Shown here: piece by piece, positions 1-6,342 of the stretch
Layout of the letters: every line of letters starts with the position of its first letter
How positions within the stretch are numbered: the stretch's first letter is position 1
DNA from: Candidatus Woesearchaeota archaeon
Lineage (GTDB): Archaea; Nanobdellota; Nanobdellia; Woesearchaeales; WJKV01
DNA length: 8,787 bases
Assembly: GCA_019322855.1 (NCBI GenBank)
Contig: JAHWIA010000031.1
Coordinates: 1 to 8,787 of the forward strand
Direction of reading: 5' to 3'
Program-made: the position numbers and the translations under genes
Notes under the pieces: generated by a model
Database searches by the model: none
What the model was told of the DNA's origin: nothing
What the model saw: only the letters and a program-made list of their open reading frames with translations

Positions 1-782
1 AGATCGCAGCAAAGATCAAGGAAACAACATTGGGAGAGTTGTCAAGGACTATCGAAGTCAATGTCGCTGAAGCTACAATAGAGGTTGTTCTTGATAAAGA
101 GATGCTTGACAAGTGCAGTCTGAAGTCTGCTACTATCGCAAAAGCATTGCAGAAGGCATTGAAGAATGTCAATGTCAGGAACAAGGAGGATAATATTTTT
201 ATCAAGCTTACAAAAGAAGGCGAGGAACTTAACAAGCTTTATGTCATGAAAGAGGAAGCAAAGAATACTTTTGTGGGTGGGGTCAAAGGCATAAGACAGG
301 TCCTTCCTGTTAAGAAGGGAGATGAATATGTCATCATGACTGCAGGAAGCAACCTGAAAAAGGTTCTAGAGCTTGACGAAGTAGATTCTTCCCTGACAAA
401 GAGCAATGATATATTTGAGACTCAAAAAGTTCTAGGTTTGGAAGCTGCGAGACAGTTGATAATAGAAGAAGCTATCAAAGTGCTTGAGGATCAGGGCATA
501 GATATCAACATAAGGCACATCATGATCGCAACAGATACTATGTGTGCGACCGGCGAAGTGAAAGGAATCACCAGGTACGGAATCGTAGGAGAAAAAACCA
601 GCGTCCTTGCCAGGGCAAGTTTCGAGACTCCGATAAAGCACATTGTAGCTGCGAGCGAAAGAGGAGAAGTTGATCGGTTGAGCAGCGTGATTGAGAACGT
701 CATGATAAACCAAGTCATTCCGGTGGGCACTGGCTTGCCGGGTTTGAGAATCAAGCTTGAACAAGGTGGAAGTAAAAAATGA
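1..782 (+). CDS. rpoA2: DNA-directed RNA polymerase subunit A'' (RpoA2), 3' part
   Basis: C-terminal part of the archaeal RNA polymerase A'' subunit, which corresponds to the C-terminal third of bacterial beta' and eukaryotic Rpb1. The reading frame is already open at base 3 (IAAKIKETTLGELS...), so the 5' end lies outside the window; the TTG at 30 is internal and not a start. About 259 residues are visible. The C-terminal signature is clear: RHIMIATDTMCATGEVKGI, then RYGIVGEKTSVLARASFET, then GEVDRLSSVIENVMINQ.IPVGTG, matching the conserved end of A'' (jaw and C-terminal region). It opens the operon with rpl30e, nusA, rps12 and rps7, the standard archaeal order. Its TGA stop overlaps the next start as ATGA (779-782). 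Confidence 0.95.
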   Translation, partial: IAAKIKETTLGELSRTIEVNVAEATIEVVLDKEMLDKCSLKSATIAKALQKALKNVNVRNKEDNIFIKLTKEGEELNKLYVMKEEAKNTFVGGVKGIRQVLPVKKGDEYVIMTAGSNLKKVLELDEVDSSLTKSNDIFETQKVLGLEAARQLIIEEAIKVLEDQGIDINIRHIMIATDTMCATGEVKGITRYGIVGEKTSVLARASFETPIKHIVAASERGEVDRLSSVIENVMINQVIPVGTGLPGLRIKLEQGGSKK

Positions 783-1033
783 AGGATCTGAAGGCTAGAT
801 TGGAAAAGAAAACAGTCACAATAGGAACAGAGATCACTTTAAAGAAACTTAAGCTAGGACAGGTAGAGAAAGTTTTGATAACAAAGAACTGCCCTGATGA
901 AATCAGGGAAGAAATAATGATGTTCAGTGACGAAGTCAAGATAGAACAGCTTGACAAAACGAATACAGAGTTAGGAGTGATCTGCAAGAAAACTTATCCG
1001 ATATCAATAATAGGATATTTGAAGGAGAAATGA
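779..1033 (+). CDS. rpl30e: Ribosomal protein eL30 (L30e), shortened
   Basis: Large-subunit ribosomal protein of the L7Ae/L30e RNA-binding fold. The 84 residues show the family pattern: an early TVTIGTEITLKKLKLGQVEKVLI strand-helix-strand, the K-N-C-P-D-E turn (residues 36-41) where the RNA-binding loop sits, then NTELGVICKK and a hydrophobic last strand. Usual archaeal L30e proteins have about 100 residues; this one lacks several residues at the C-terminus and in the middle. It sits between rpoA2 and nusA, as in most archaea. The start overlaps the rpoA2 stop (ATGA) and a Shine-Dalgarno-like AAGGTGG lies at 763-769, nine bases upstream. Translational coupling is likely. Identity rests on both fold pattern and position. 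Confidence 0.88.
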   Translation: MKDLKARLEKKTVTIGTEITLKKLKLGQVEKVLITKNCPDEIREEIMMFSDEVKIEQLDKTNTELGVICKKTYPISIIGYLKEK

Positions 1034-1440
1034 TAAAATACGATCAACAAAGCCTACAGGTTATGTCTTTCTTTGAAAAGGTAACCAAGAGCAAACTCAA
1101 GGATTTCTTTGAGATGGATGACTTGCTTATTTTTGTAGTCCAGCCTGCACAATTGTGGAAGGCAGTGGGCAAAAAAGGGGCGAATGTAAAACGGTTGAGG
1201 GAAAAGTTCAAGAAGAACATCAAGATTGTAGAATATAACAGCGATCTCAAGACCTTTATCCAGAATATGATTTATCCGTTGAAAGCAAAGTCCATTGCAG
1301 AAGATGACGGAATTATTATCATTGAGACCGACGATAGAAAAACGAAAGCTTTATTAATAGGCAGAAATGCTCAAGCTTTGAGGGGGCTTGAAAAGGCTGT
1401 AAAACGCTATTTCAAGCTTGATGAGATCAAAATAGCATAA
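1030..1440 (+). CDS. nusA: Archaeal NusA-like transcription factor, two KH domains
   Basis: Archaeal NusA (136 residues) consists only of the two KH RNA-binding domains of bacterial NusA, without the N-terminal polymerase-binding and S1 domains. The first KH has the classical GxxG loop in VGKKGANVKRL (G47-G50). The second has a degenerate loop, IGRNAQALRGLEKAVKRYF (G111-A114), also the family pattern. It probably binds nascent RNA during elongation or termination, a role inferred from the family. The start overlaps the L30e stop as ATGA (1030-1033), and GGAG at 1024-1027 is too close to the start to be an ideal ribosome-binding site, so coupled translation from L30e is likely. Length and gene position are normal for archaea. 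Confidence 0.92.
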   Translation: MIKYDQQSLQVMSFFEKVTKSKLKDFFEMDDLLIFVVQPAQLWKAVGKKGANVKRLREKFKKNIKIVEYNSDLKTFIQNMIYPLKAKSIAEDDGIIIIETDDRKTKALLIGRNAQALRGLEKAVKRYFKLDEIKIA

Positions 1441-1449
1441 TTCAAGAAA

Positions 1450-1887
1450 ATGGTCAAGAAACCAAGAGGATTAAACAGCGCAAAAAAGCTGAAAAGAAAG
1501 AGAAAGGTCAGCAGAAAGTGCGATCCAAGATGGGTCAGAAAGGCTTTCAAGCTAAAGCAGAAAGCAGATCCATTAGGAGGCGCTCACCAAGGCAGGGCTA
1601 TTGTTCTTGAGAAAGTAGAAAAAGAAGCAAAACAGCCGAACAGTGCGATGAGGAAGTGTGTCAGGGTACAGCTGATTAAGAACGGAAAACAAGTCACAGC
1701 TTTTGTACCAGGCGACGGTGCAATAAAGATGGTCGATGAACACGATGAGGTCATCATTGAATGTATCGGCGGAACAAAAGGAAGGTCCAAAGGAGACATT
1801 CCTGCGGTCAGATGGCAGGTCATCAAGGTCAATGACCAGTCATTAAAAGCATTGTTATCAGGAAAGTTGGAGAAGGCAAGAAGATAA
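1450..1887 (+). CDS. rps12: Small-subunit ribosomal protein uS12
   Basis: Universal decoding-centre protein of the 30S subunit, 145 residues, a normal archaeal length. The lysine/arginine-rich N-terminal extension (residues 1-37) leads into the OB-fold core. The conserved loop KQPNSAMRKCVRVQLIKNGK (61-80) faces the A-site codon-anticodon helix, followed by VTAFVPGDGA and DEHDEVII. The second conserved loop is GRSKGDIPAVRWQVIKV (111-127), the counterpart of the loop that carries a modified aspartate in bacteria. The ATG at 1450 follows nusA by nine bases, without a strong Shine-Dalgarno site. It ends one base before the S7 start codon, so the two are probably coupled. Confidence 0.98.
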   Translation: MVKKPRGLNSAKKLKRKRKVSRKCDPRWVRKAFKLKQKADPLGGAHQGRAIVLEKVEKEAKQPNSAMRKCVRVQLIKNGKQVTAFVPGDGAIKMVDEHDEVIIECIGGTKGRSKGDIPAVRWQVIKVNDQSLKALLSGKLEKARR

Positions 1888-1888
1888 A

Positions 1889-2488
1889 ATGGGAGCTGCA
1901 AAATTATTCAACAGATGGGATACTACAGGTATCCAGGTGGAAGATCCTGGGCTTGTCAGGTATATCACACTTTCTCCTATTATTGTTCCTAAGACCGGCG
2001 CAAGATATGTCGGTACAAGATTCCATAGAAGCAAGATAAATATCGTCGAGAGATTGATCAATAAAATAATGGTGACGGGCCATAAAGGAAAGAAGCACGT
2101 CATAACTTCTGGCCATAACACTGGAAAAGCGCACCAGGCATTAGAGATTGTAGAAAAGGCTTTCCAGATTGTAGAACAGAAGTCAAAGAAGAATCCTGTT
2201 GAAGTTTTTGTCAAAGCGATCGAGAACAGCGCGCCAAGAGAAGAGATAATCACTATCGAATACGGCGGTGCAAGATATCCAAAAGCAGTTGAGTGCGCTC
2301 CGCAGAGAAGAATAGATCTTGTGATGAGATTGTTCTCACAGGGAGCTTACCAGAGAGCATTTGGCAAGAAAAAGAAAGTTTATGAAACATTGGCTGACGA
2401 GATTCTTGCAGCTTACAATAAAAGCAACCAGTCTGCCGCAATCAGCAAGAAGATGGAGCTAGAAAGACAGGCAGACAGCAGCAGATAA
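1889..2488 (+). CDS. rps7: Small-subunit ribosomal protein uS7
   Basis: 30S head assembly protein that nucleates folding of the 3' major domain of 16S rRNA and contributes to the E site. The 199 residues match archaeal uS7: DPGLVRYITLSPIIVPKTG near the N-terminus, NIVERLINKIM (51-61), NPVEVFVKAIENSAPREE (102-119), YGGARYPKAVECAPQRRIDL (125-144), and the archaeal end AISKKMELERQADSSR. The start is the ATG one base after the uS12 stop; GGAG/AAGG in the preceding coding sequence may serve as ribosome-binding site. It is the last gene of the operon here: a T-rich tract follows and the next gene is convergent. Confidence 0.98.
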   Translation: MGAAKLFNRWDTTGIQVEDPGLVRYITLSPIIVPKTGARYVGTRFHRSKINIVERLINKIMVTGHKGKKHVITSGHNTGKAHQALEIVEKAFQIVEQKSKKNPVEVFVKAIENSAPREEIITIEYGGARYPKAVECAPQRRIDLVMRLFSQGAYQRAFGKKKKVYETLADEILAAYNKSNQSAAISKKMELERQADSSR

Positions 2489-2501
2489 TTTTAGAAATTC
2501 T

Positions 2502-2513
2502 CTTGTTTTTTTT
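2502..2513 (+). terminator. Poly-T terminator after rps7
   Basis: A run of eight T (2506-2513) preceded by TCTTG lies 17 bases after the uS7 stop, with no stable hairpin in front of it. Archaeal RNA polymerase commonly terminates at such T tracts. The tract sits in the 35-base gap between two convergent genes. The opposite strand has no comparable T run here, so the minus-strand surface-protein transcript must end some other way. Confidence 0.6.
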
Positions 2514-2523
2514 AAATAATAAC

Positions 2524-3573
2524 TTAATGTTTTCTTTTGTACAAGTAGAATATAACCACTAGAAATAACAGTATGAAAATTATGCTCATGAAGATTATCG
2601 TGCTCATAGAGGACGGAGACATCTTTATCAATTGAGCGACTGCCTTGTCTTTTTCTTTTTCTGCAGCAATCTTCTTTTCTATCTCACTCAGTTCTTCAAC
2701 AGGCTCTTGTTCTGCAACAGCTTCAGGTTCGGCAATGTCTTCTGTCTCTGCTTCTGAGATTGTCTCTGGTGCGCAGTCTATTGCACAATTCTGTTCATTC
2801 TCCAATTCGTCGCACACATTGTTGCCGCACGGAAGACAGTAGCTGAAATCATCATAGCAATTGCCTTTGAAATCGCAGTACTGTATCATCTTCAGGCCTG
2901 CGCAACAAGGAAGATCTCCTTCCATTGTGACCTCGCCCAGTTTCTTGCATTCTTTTGCAGGTGATGATGACGGGATAACCAATTGAGATGCACCTTTCTC
3001 TGCGATCCTTCCGCAGTAGTCTGCACAATCACTGTCCCCGCAGTCTGTCCTGCCATCCTTGTCATTGTCCTGTCCGTCATTGCAAACCAATTCTTTTCTT
3101 AGACTTCTCTGGCAGATCATCTGCGTAAGTCTTACTGCGCTTGTTTCCTTGCCTATCAATTCTGGCGCTTCGATAAAGACAACGCACTTGTTTCTTATGA
3201 AATGCATGCTGCCTACCCTTTTTGTCGCACCTTCTTTGAGGAAGTTTGATTTCCAATAACCTTGGTCTTCGCAGACAGTCTCCATTGTCTTTTTGAAACT
3301 GTTCTTCTGCGCAAAAGCATCAAGATCAGCGATTGCCTTTGCCTTGTTGTCAAACAATACTTGTCCTACGACAAAGCCATTTGCATATTCATACATATCT
3401 GCCCTTCCGAGCGATTGCGGGAAGAGATCCTGCATCTCTACTGAAGTCTGCGAACGTATCGCATATTGATTGATGCCTTTTGGGATGTCGATGCAGTCTA
3501 TTTTTGCAGTTGCACTAACAGATAATGAAAGAATCAATATGATAGAGATGATGAATGTTGATAGATGTTTCAT
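2524..3573 (-). CDS. Secreted Cys-rich surface protein with C-terminal membrane anchor
   Basis: I do not recognise a named family. The chosen start, ATG at 3573, gives 349 residues and puts a clean signal peptide at the N-terminus (hydrophobic 7-20, then SATA|KIDC, cleavage near 23). A longer version from 3612 would add 13 residues and overlap the upstream pilin-like gene, so it is less likely. The outer part (24-270) has many cysteines. VCNDGQDNDKDGRTDCGDSD (163-182) is an Asp/Asn-rich, probably calcium-binding loop. CGNNVCDELENEQNCAIDC (249-267) is a CGNGVCDxGEN-type repeat seen in surface proteins of several archaea. A Glu/Ala/Pro linker and a charged helix (270-318) lead to one transmembrane helix (about 324-344) and a short YKRKH tail, so it is probably type I. 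It follows the pilin-like gene by 16 bases. Confidence 0.82.
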   Translation of the reverse strand: MKHLSTFIISIILILSLSVSATAKIDCIDIPKGINQYAIRSQTSVEMQDLFPQSLGRADMYEYANGFVVGQVLFDNKAKAIADLDAFAQKNSFKKTMETVCEDQGYWKSNFLKEGATKRVGSMHFIRNKCVVFIEAPELIGKETSAVRLTQMICQRSLRKELVCNDGQDNDKDGRTDCGDSDCADYCGRIAEKGASQLVIPSSSPAKECKKLGEVTMEGDLPCCAGLKMIQYCDFKGNCYDDFSYCLPCGNNVCDELENEQNCAIDCAPETISEAETEDIAEPEAVAEQEPVEELSEIEKKIAAEKEKDKAVAQLIKMSPSSMSTIIFMSIIFILLFLVVIFYLYKRKH

Positions 3574-3589
3574 TTTGAAATTAAGATTT

Positions 3590-3823
3590 TTATGTAGCTG
3601 TTGCAGTTGCAATAATATTGCTTCCTTTAGGCAGTTCCATCAATGAGCTTTCAGGCACACAGCCTGCAGGGCATTCCCCAGGTTCTACCAATGATTCTGC
3701 AGCTGCTTCCTTTACAAAAGACTGGCCATAGTTCAATACTATCGCGCCAAGCACTATTGCAAAAGTGATTAAAAGAACAGTCGCGACCAATGGAGAAATA
3801 CCTTTCTTGCCTAATCTTCTCAT
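3590..3823 (-). CDS. Short archaeal type IV pilin-like protein
   Basis: A 77-residue protein with a class III (prepilin) signal: positive MRRLGKKG followed by ISPLVATVLLITFAIVLGAIVLNYGQ (9-34), the typical archaeal pilin N-terminal segment. A prepilin peptidase would be expected to cut just before this helix, near G8/I9; this is inferred from the family. Only about 40 residues follow the helix, including a CPAGC pair (C51, C55) and a simple ATATAT end, much shorter than ordinary pilin heads. It may be a minor or priming pilin, or a small membrane partner of the next gene. The start is supported by GGTGAT on the minus strand (3832-3827), three bases upstream of ATG. It is the first gene of a minus-strand pair with the Cys-rich surface protein. 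Confidence 0.85.
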   Translation of the reverse strand: MRRLGKKGISPLVATVLLITFAIVLGAIVLNYGQSFVKEAAAESLVEPGECPAGCVPESSLMELPKGSNIIATATAT

Positions 3824-3826
3824 TAT

Positions 3827-3832
3827 ATCACC
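3827..3832 (-). promoter_or_regulatory. Shine-Dalgarno site of the pilin-like gene
   Basis: GGTGAT on the minus strand, complementary to the conserved archaeal 16S 3' end (AUCACCUCCU), three bases before the ATG at 3823. The same motif with the same spacing precedes the GTG at 4768, so the two sites support each other's starts. Confidence 0.65.
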
Positions 3833-3873
3833 GCTTTTTGATAATTTTGATAATATATAATAATTTATCTGGG

Positions 3874-3882
3874 TTTATAAAT
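3874..3882 (-). promoter_or_regulatory. TATA box for the pilin-like/surface-protein pair
   Basis: ATTTATAAA on the minus strand. An archaeal start site about 26 bases downstream would fall near 3852 and give a leader of about 29 bases containing the GGTGAT site. The element is nearly symmetric and might also act toward the plus strand. Confidence 0.55.
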
Positions 3883-3899
3883 ATTTTGGTAGAGAAAGA

Positions 3900-3907
3900 C
3901 TTAAATA
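3900..3907 (+). promoter_or_regulatory. TATA box for the NFACT-R gene, probably leaderless
   Basis: CTTAAATA preceded by purine-rich AGAGAAAGA, which resembles a BRE. Its centre lies about 26 bases before the ATG at 3930, the normal TATA-to-start distance in archaea. Transcription would then begin at or beside the ATG. No Shine-Dalgarno sequence is present before this ATG, which fits a leaderless mRNA. Confidence 0.5.
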
Positions 3908-3929
3908 CCATATTTATATTGAATCCAGT

Positions 3930-4721
3930 ATGGTCAGGATAAAGCTTGATGTGAGAAAAACAATAGAACAGAACGCAGCTGTCTATTATGAAAAAGCGAA
4001 AAAAGCAAAGAGAAAGATAGAAGGTGCGCAAAAGGCTTTAGATGAGGCAAGGCAGAAGCTTGCAAAGGTTGAAGCTGAAAAACAAAAAGAATTGGAAAAG
4101 ATAGAAAAAGAGGAAAAAGAAAAACAAAAGCATTCTGAAAGGAAGAAGCATTGGTACGAACGTTTCAGATGGTTCATAAGCTCTACTGGTTTTTTATGCG
4201 TGGGAGGAAAGGACGCCACAACCAATGACATCATTGTAAAAAAGCATTGCGAAAAAGGTGACTTGGTGTTCCATACTGACATTGCAGGTTCTCCGTTCTT
4301 TGTCATAAAGGCAGAAGGAAAGAAGATAGACGATAAGACAAAACAGGAAGTTGCACAGGCAACAGCATCTTTCAGCAGGGCGTGGAGGATGGGGATAAAT
4401 ATCACAGAAGTGTATTGTGTTGAACCAGAACAATTAAGGCACGAACTTGGTCTTCCAAAAGGCACATTCATGGTGTACGGAAAAAGAGAGTATTTCAGTC
4501 CAACATTGCAGCTGGCAGTCGGTATAACAGACGATGAGAGGATAATGGCAGGCCCTCCTGACGCAATCCAGGCAAACTGCAGTAAATTTGTCTTTATAGT
4601 ACAAGGAAATGTGAAGAACAGCGATATTGCGAAAAAGATAAAGATGACAATGGGCGGAGATATTGATGAGATACTGAGGGCATTACCTTCAGGGACTGCA
4701 AAAATAGTGCAGAAAATATAA
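3930..4721 (+). CDS. Stand-alone coiled coil + NFACT-R protein (C-terminal half of archaeal Rqc2/NEMF)
   Basis: The 263 residues match the second half of the archaeal Rqc2/RqcH/NEMF homologue, the ribosome quality-control factor that binds stalled large subunits. Residues 1-10 (VRIKLDVRK) and 14-75 (NAAVYYEKAKKAKRKIEGAQKAL..., then K/E-rich) form the second arm of the coiled-coil domain. NFACT-R follows: WYERFRWFISSTGFLCVGGK (75-94), DATTNDIIVKKH, GDLVFHTDIAGSPFFVIKA, LPKGTFMVYGKREYF (175-189), and the archaeal C-terminal extension with AGPPDAI and LPSGTAKIV. The NFACT-N domain and helix-hairpin-helix, normally about 350-400 residues ahead, are absent. The gene has its own promoter and a divergent neighbour at 3823, so this is a separate gene, not a frameshift fragment. 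The missing half could be encoded elsewhere. RNA or ribosome binding is probable; peptide-tailing activity is not expected from this half alone. Confidence 0.88.
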   Translation: MVRIKLDVRKTIEQNAAVYYEKAKKAKRKIEGAQKALDEARQKLAKVEAEKQKELEKIEKEEKEKQKHSERKKHWYERFRWFISSTGFLCVGGKDATTNDIIVKKHCEKGDLVFHTDIAGSPFFVIKAEGKKIDDKTKQEVAQATASFSRAWRMGINITEVYCVEPEQLRHELGLPKGTFMVYGKREYFSPTLQLAVGITDDERIMAGPPDAIQANCSKFVFIVQGNVKNSDIAKKIKMTMGGDIDEILRALPSGTAKIVQKI

Positions 4722-4727
4722 GAAAGA

Positions 4728-4735
4728 TTTATATA
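4728..4735 (+). promoter_or_regulatory. TATA box for the 523-residue protein
   Basis: TTTATATA lies seven bases after the NFACT-R stop, preceded by GAAAGA. A start site about 26 bases on, near 4757, would give a leader of about 10 bases carrying the Shine-Dalgarno site. A second AT-rich box (TATATATAAAATA, 4742-4754) is closer to the gene. The gene can therefore be transcribed independently of its upstream neighbour. Confidence 0.5.
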
Positions 4736-4756
4736 CGCAAGTATATATAAAATAAG

Positions 4757-4764
4757 AAGGTGAT
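4757..4764 (+). promoter_or_regulatory. Shine-Dalgarno site that decides a GTG start
   Basis: AAGGTGAT, three bases before GTG at 4768, is complementary to the archaeal 16S 3' end. It supports the GTG as the start; there is no ATG at the 5' end of this frame. Confidence 0.7.
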
Positions 4765-4767
4765 TGA

Positions 4768-6339
4768 GTGGCAGAAGTGAAAGAAAAGACCTTTACAGAC
4801 AAGGTTAAAGAGATAAAAGACAATAAAAGGATTAAGGATAAGGATAAGGCAGTAAATAATCTCATTCTTTCCCATCTAAAGAATCTAAAGACAGACGATG
4901 AAAAGGAAAAATTCTTCAGGAGCATAGATTCAAAACATCTTTCAACTTTTGTAGGCAAACCTTTGAGAACTTTCAAGCTTATTGATGAGAAATATCAGCA
5001 GCAGCTCGAGCCTGTCTATTTCTGGGTTATCGGTTTTATCAAGGATGATATGGGAATAAAAGATATAAGAAAAGTGACAGACACTTATAGTGCATCAGAA
5101 GCGAGCGCATTCCATCGCAATATGATACAGAGCCTGCAGGCTGTCCAAGACAGGATAAGCAACAATCTCATCAGCATCAATAGATTGATCAAACCTGAAC
5201 TTTTCAAGATTGTCCGCGAACTGAAGATCATACATGACAGGCTTGATCTTGTATATGAAGGCGATAAGTTCGGTCAGGAGAGGCCTGGCGGTGAGATGAA
5301 TGCAGCAGAGATCGCAATGAAGGACATGTGGATCTCTTTGGTCGAAGGTGGTGCGAAGAACCCGAGCAGTGTCTATGGTCTTGGAAGCCAGGTAGGTTTC
5401 ATTCTATTGCCAGATCTATTCCTGCACAATCATGTTTTTGAAGTTGATAAAGTTGAGAGTTATGTAAACAAGATGTCTGGACTAAACCGGAAGGTGAAAG
5501 AAGCTCTTGTCAAGAAATTAAAAGCCTATGCAATCTGGAGGAAAAACTACAAAAGAAGCCTGGAGACGAGGAAGCGTTTCATGCTAAGTTATCTTAAACA
5601 GCATTATAATACAATAAAGATGTACATGCAGTGGGTAAAACCATACATGAAGACTGCGAAAAGACTTCAATTGAATATGAATTTCCAGGACAGTGCAGAT
5701 TTGATTGTGGCGATAGAGCAGACCATGATGGAGATAGAGTTGCTGGCAGTCGGAAAAGCATCTGGTCCTTATCATCCTGTTATCAATCTTACTTTTGGTT
5801 TCAGGGCGACTCCTGAGACAGAGTTCAGCCAGAAATATCAGGCACCTACCACAAGATTCAATGGCAGGGTCGAGATAACATTCAATGCAAGAGCAATGAC
5901 GCCTGATCAGCTGCTCGCTTACAAAGTAATGAAGGATGAAGAAGATCTCGGTCTGTTGAAGAATCTTAGCGAAGGTGTGAAAGAAGCAATGGATGCGATA
6001 GGAGATGATCTTAAGATATTCCTTAAAGAAGCAGAAGGAGATATCAGTTATGAAGAGGCAAAGAAGGCATTGAAGGCTGAGAAAGAAGCTAAAGTTAAAG
6101 TGCCTGACAAAAAGCCTTGGTATCATCCGATAGATCCGTTCGCACAGATCTTCATTGGTTTCAAGGATCTGATAGAGATATTTGTGAAATTTCCTTCTCT
6201 CAAGAAAAAGACAGAAGGGAAACTGCCTAAGCAATGGGAGATTGACAAGAAAAAGATGAGCGCATGCAAAGACGCTGTAGGAAAATCGTTCACACTGTAT
6301 CATTTGTATAAGAAAGCACATAGAATGGTAGCTTGGTAA
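4768..6339 (+). CDS. Conserved-looking protein of unknown function, 523 residues
   Basis: I do not recognise this family. It is a large, soluble, mostly helical protein with no signal peptide and no clear transmembrane segment. Residues 1-50 are highly charged (Lys/Asp/Glu). Residues 105-165 and 230-330 look like long helices, including a basic, aromatic stretch around 260-300 (RKNYKRSLETRKRF, SYLKQHYNTIKMYMQWVKPY). A probable beta region lies at 336-376 (HPVINLTFGFRATPETEF ... RFNGRVEITFNARAMT). Then come a charged helix (424-445), a hydrophobic amphipathic part (HPIDPFAQIFIGFKDLIEIFVKF, 453-475) that might touch a membrane or partner, and a basic end. There is one cysteine (C500) and no nucleotide-binding or catalytic motif that I can name. 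It starts at GTG 46 bases after the NFACT-R gene, has its own TATA box and Shine-Dalgarno site, and ends three bases from the convergent L31e gene. Confidence 0.85.
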   Translation: MAEVKEKTFTDKVKEIKDNKRIKDKDKAVNNLILSHLKNLKTDDEKEKFFRSIDSKHLSTFVGKPLRTFKLIDEKYQQQLEPVYFWVIGFIKDDMGIKDIRKVTDTYSASEASAFHRNMIQSLQAVQDRISNNLISINRLIKPELFKIVRELKIIHDRLDLVYEGDKFGQERPGGEMNAAEIAMKDMWISLVEGGAKNPSSVYGLGSQVGFILLPDLFLHNHVFEVDKVESYVNKMSGLNRKVKEALVKKLKAYAIWRKNYKRSLETRKRFMLSYLKQHYNTIKMYMQWVKPYMKTAKRLQLNMNFQDSADLIVAIEQTMMEIELLAVGKASGPYHPVINLTFGFRATPETEFSQKYQAPTTRFNGRVEITFNARAMTPDQLLAYKVMKDEEDLGLLKNLSEGVKEAMDAIGDDLKIFLKEAEGDISYEEAKKALKAEKEAKVKVPDKKPWYHPIDPFAQIFIGFKDLIEIFVKFPSLKKKTEGKLPKQWEIDKKKMSACKDAVGKSFTLYHLYKKAHRMVAW

Positions 6340-6342
6340 GAA

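Noticed and set aside
3504..3611. An 11-base direct repeat TTGCAGTTGCA at 3504-3514 and 3601-3611
   Set aside because: Both copies encode short Ala/Thr stretches (signal peptide end and pilin C-terminus). The repeat is too short to call a duplication or mobile element boundary.
3986..4471. A 161-codon minus-strand frame opposite the NFACT-R gene
   Set aside because: The opposite strand encodes a recognisable NFACT-R domain. The Ser/Phe/Cys-rich antisense product reflects reversed lysine codons.
5584..6321. A 245-codon minus-strand frame opposite the 523-residue gene
   Set aside because: It lies wholly antisense to a well-supported gene, with improbable Cys/Phe-rich composition and no start signals. 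It is a shadow frame.
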